Below, one piece after another: positions 61,282 to 64,000 of a stretch of 64,000 nt of DNA (positions are counted from its first letter, which is position 1; each line of letters starts with the position of its first letter). The position numbers and the translations under genes are program-made. Origin of the DNA: Pohlia nutans (Eukaryota > Streptophyta > Bryopsida > Bryales > Mniaceae); the NCBI GenBank assembly GCA_022496805.1, contig CM040087.1, positions 8,258,001-8,322,000 of the forward strand, in the 5' to 3' direction. The notes under the pieces were generated by a model. It made no database searches. It saw nothing but the letters and a program-made list of their open reading frames with translations, and was not told where the DNA came from.

Positions 61282-61601
61282 GAGTTAACCGAAAAGTCAG
61301 CTCAAAGAGGAAAGTTTTAGCAAATTCCTCTTGAACTCCTCTTGAGCTCATATTGAAATATAAATAGACCGAAAACTAGTTCAAGGTGAGTTGGGAGACA
61401 ATCTAAAGCAAGCCACTGCCATTATTCTCCACACCTCGCAATGACTTCCACACCTCCTACCAAAGCTCCAAGCCCATGGCCCACAAGGGGACAAGTTATG
61501 ACACGACACCATTCAACCCAAACATAGCTCAAGGGAGCTCAAAAGAGCGCTTGAAAGAAGGTTGAAAAGGCATGTTCCATGGCCTTCTTTTCGGTTAACT
61601 C
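61282..61601. mobile_element. Candidate MITE, GAGTTAACCGAAAAG ends
   Basis: 15-bp inverted ends GAGTTAACCGAAAAG. If the TTAA inside each end is the target duplication, the element is 61289-61594. It sits directly next to the preceding candidate and is also absent from arm A. Confidence 0.5.
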
Positions 61602-61952
61602 TATTGTCCTTAAACCGCCAACTGGGCAATAATTAGCTTGGGGTATCACTTTTTGGACACACTAATTAGGTTATTTTTGTTTAAAACCTTCAAAGTTTGC
61701 CTAATTTGATCATTTTGATCAAGTAAAAAGACCCTAAAATGAAAAAAATAAAATCCTGCACCTCGATGGAATCAAAATGTATATGTTCAAAGAGTTTATA
61801 TTAAAAAAATTAATTTTTTTAGATCCATTCATAGATGTGTAAAAAAATGCTGAATTTTGGGATTTGCAAGCTACATAGTGCACAATTCATTAATTTTTTT
61901 AATGATAAAATAAATTATTTTGTACTCTACACAATTAGATGTAGGTCATATT

Positions 61953-61954
<2 letters not shown>

Positions 61955-62014
<60 letters not shown>
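61955..62014. repeat. (TA)n microsatellite
   Basis: About 60 bp of TA. Confidence 0.95.
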
Positions 62015-62017
<3 letters not shown>

Positions 62018-63112
62018 TATTCCATTTGCTTGATTTCAGGGATTCTAGGTGATTGGGACATAACTTACTTTTTCAACTAAAAAATCAAATAAAATTACTT
62101 GAAAATCTTTGATTGTAATCAAATTTTTTTTCTTGATACGTTATAAGTGTAGAAAACTAAAATCACATTTAATAAAGTCTTATTTTATTAAAATTAAAAA
62201 ATGTGTTTGTTTGACACACCAGCACATAGTGCAATTGTCCCGAAGACGGCTTTTTTGGGTACCCCAACCATAGTATCACCCAAGTTCTCAAGAAATTTGG
62301 CCTATTTTATGGCAGTGTTATATTTGAAATGAAATTACCGTTGTAGGAAAATTAGATTTGTGAAAAATGCACATATTTTCATGATTTTTTCTTCCTAATA
62401 TTTTAATTCATACAATTTTCAAAGTGAAAATTACTTTGCGACCCATAATCAATATATGAATCCCCACTATAACTTACTAATTTTCACTCATGATGGTACA
62501 CTAGAGCACCAACTAATTCCTCTCTAAGCTTGGCATGCCTTTGGTTGGCTTGCTCCTCAAGTGGCCATAGTGATTTGTCTTGAATCTGGGTTTAGTAAAC
62601 GGTGGTCCAAAGAAAGTCTACATTGTGAGTGAGTTTTGATTCTCCATTAATTCCTCTGTGGAAAAGCCTACTCGCTCAACTTACTGAGAATACTTTTGTT
62701 CACAATTTACACTTTGCACTAGTTATTATCACACTCTCGGACAATATCGCATTCCATTATCAAAGAACATAACTTACTTTTGTGTTTGACACTTTCCACA
62801 TGCCAAAGAAGTAGCTTTGAAATTTTGTTATTCCGAGTATTTTTATGTCATGTAGGAACCATGTTACAAGCTTCATGCTCATTTTTGTTTCTTGGATTAA
62901 GGTAAATGTATCTAAAATCAACACCAAATTATTGAAAACCAACATCAAACCTAGAACCAACACTTGACTATGCATCACTCTTACATATTTAGAAGTCATA
63001 ATCTGAAGTTAATGTTCATTGCACAAATTAAAACTAGGTTGAACAGACAAAAAGCGATTTTGCACCAATCGATCAAAGTGTATCAAAGTGTAGGATTTCT
63101 CATTATTTAAAA

Positions 63113-64000
63113 CTTGTTGTATCAACCGATGCAATCTAAAGTGGCCTTGATGTACGTACTGATGGCCTGAGTTGTTGCTTTGACGGACATGTGTAATCTA
63201 AATACTCTGAATTTTGTTGTCAAACTCACTTGTATTTGCGCCATTTTGTGTCTTTGTGGTCATCATGTATCAATGTCTTACAGTTAAATTTTTGATATGT
63301 ATACTACTGTAATCCTTCGTACAAATAGTGTGGATTACCTCGTCACTGGTCAACCAAGGCTGAAGTTGAAGTTGAGATCATTTCTCTTCACCCGTGTAGG
63401 CTTTGAGCTCCCATATCTTTAAAATAAAATTTGAACATCAATCATCCCTGCAGAGGCAGTATAAACTACAAAAATCATGTATGTGATGTTATCATTTTGA
63501 TGTAATTTATTTATCCCAACCCTTATCCAACTCAAGCCTTCATGCATGCAGTCGTCATCACCCGTGAGAAAAACCATCAACTATTCGTACAAAAGACAAT
63601 ATACAAAGTATATATTATACACTCAGTCCTTCACTTTACCTTATTATGGTCTGTGCCTTTTAGTTTGGACTGAAACGCCTGAACCTACAAGCAGGTCCAC
63701 TCATGTGAAGTTATCTATAAAAACTCTACTCGCTCCATCAAACGTCAATTTCGTTACATTGACACTGTTTCAGACACATGGAAATTCAGACCATAAGCTC
63801 ACTCTGCAATTCAAGCTCTAAAATATCATGAACACATCACCAAATTAAGTATAAGCATGCACAAGGCCGTGACAAAATTTACGTTCGAATTGAAGAAATG
63901 TTGAGCATACAAAAACGCTCAAAGTATCTGATGTACAAGTGAGTCCGGACAAATGCTACACGTAGCCAAAAAGGGCCTTACAAAAACGTCCCTCATTTCA
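63113..64000. other. No gene recognised
   Basis: Beyond the inverted duplication the sequence has only short open frames. No repeat shared with the rest of the window was noticed. Confidence 0.5.

Larger units (their letters stand above)
57097..63112 (-). repeat. Inverted duplication, arm B
   Basis: Reverse complement of 31926-36585. It is longer because of insertions at 57.3-59.05, 60.97-61.60 and 61.62-62.28 kb that arm A lacks. It lacks the insertions at 32732, 33444 and 34560. Confidence 0.8.

Overview
This window looks like nuclear DNA of a land plant. The evidence is two intact three-exon genes of the plant heavy-metal-associated (HMA) family, a dihydrouridine synthase exon of DUS1 type, a CACTA transposon with plant-style TNP2 pieces, a tRNA-derived SINE, GT-AG introns and strongly AT-rich intergenic DNA. 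A Tc1-type DD34E transposon and many TTAA-flanked elements with piggyBac-like ends are not what I would expect in a flowering plant. A bryophyte, lycophyte or fern is therefore possible, but the sequence does not settle the species.

Layout. Positions 1-5060 are the right part of a decayed CACTA element. It has minus-strand TNP2 pieces with a SET-like exon between them, and a plus-strand gene with a DUF8039-like C-terminus. Positions 5061-7772 hold SINE copies and a TTAA element. Positions 7.77-26.87 kb and 36.7-51.79 kb are built from diverged copies of one long segmental-duplication unit: gamma 7.77-13.55, alpha 13.86-26.87 and beta 36.7-51.79. Alpha and beta each end in a complete HMA gene (24631-26440 and 49586-51346, both minus strand). 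Positions 26.98-27.64 kb carry the last exon of a DUS1-like gene whose stop codon lies at a transposon junction. Positions 30.8-31.9 kb form a palindrome of about 1.1 kb. Positions 31.9-36.6 and 57.1-63.1 kb are the two arms of a large inverted duplication. Between them, after the beta unit, lie tandem repeats of about 0.8 kb (53.9-56.2 kb).

Main theme. Because nearly everything is present in two to four copies, most transposons here can be compared with a paralogous empty site inside the same window. That gives base-resolved insertions with target-site duplications for Tc1/mariner-type (TA), piggyBac-like (TTAA), CACTA-type (3 bp), Harbinger-like (TTA), hAT-like (8 bp) and SINE (12-14 bp) elements. 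The likely functional genes are the two HMA genes. Everything else that codes is a transposon gene, a fragment or a relic. I found no intact tRNA, rRNA or CRISPR array.
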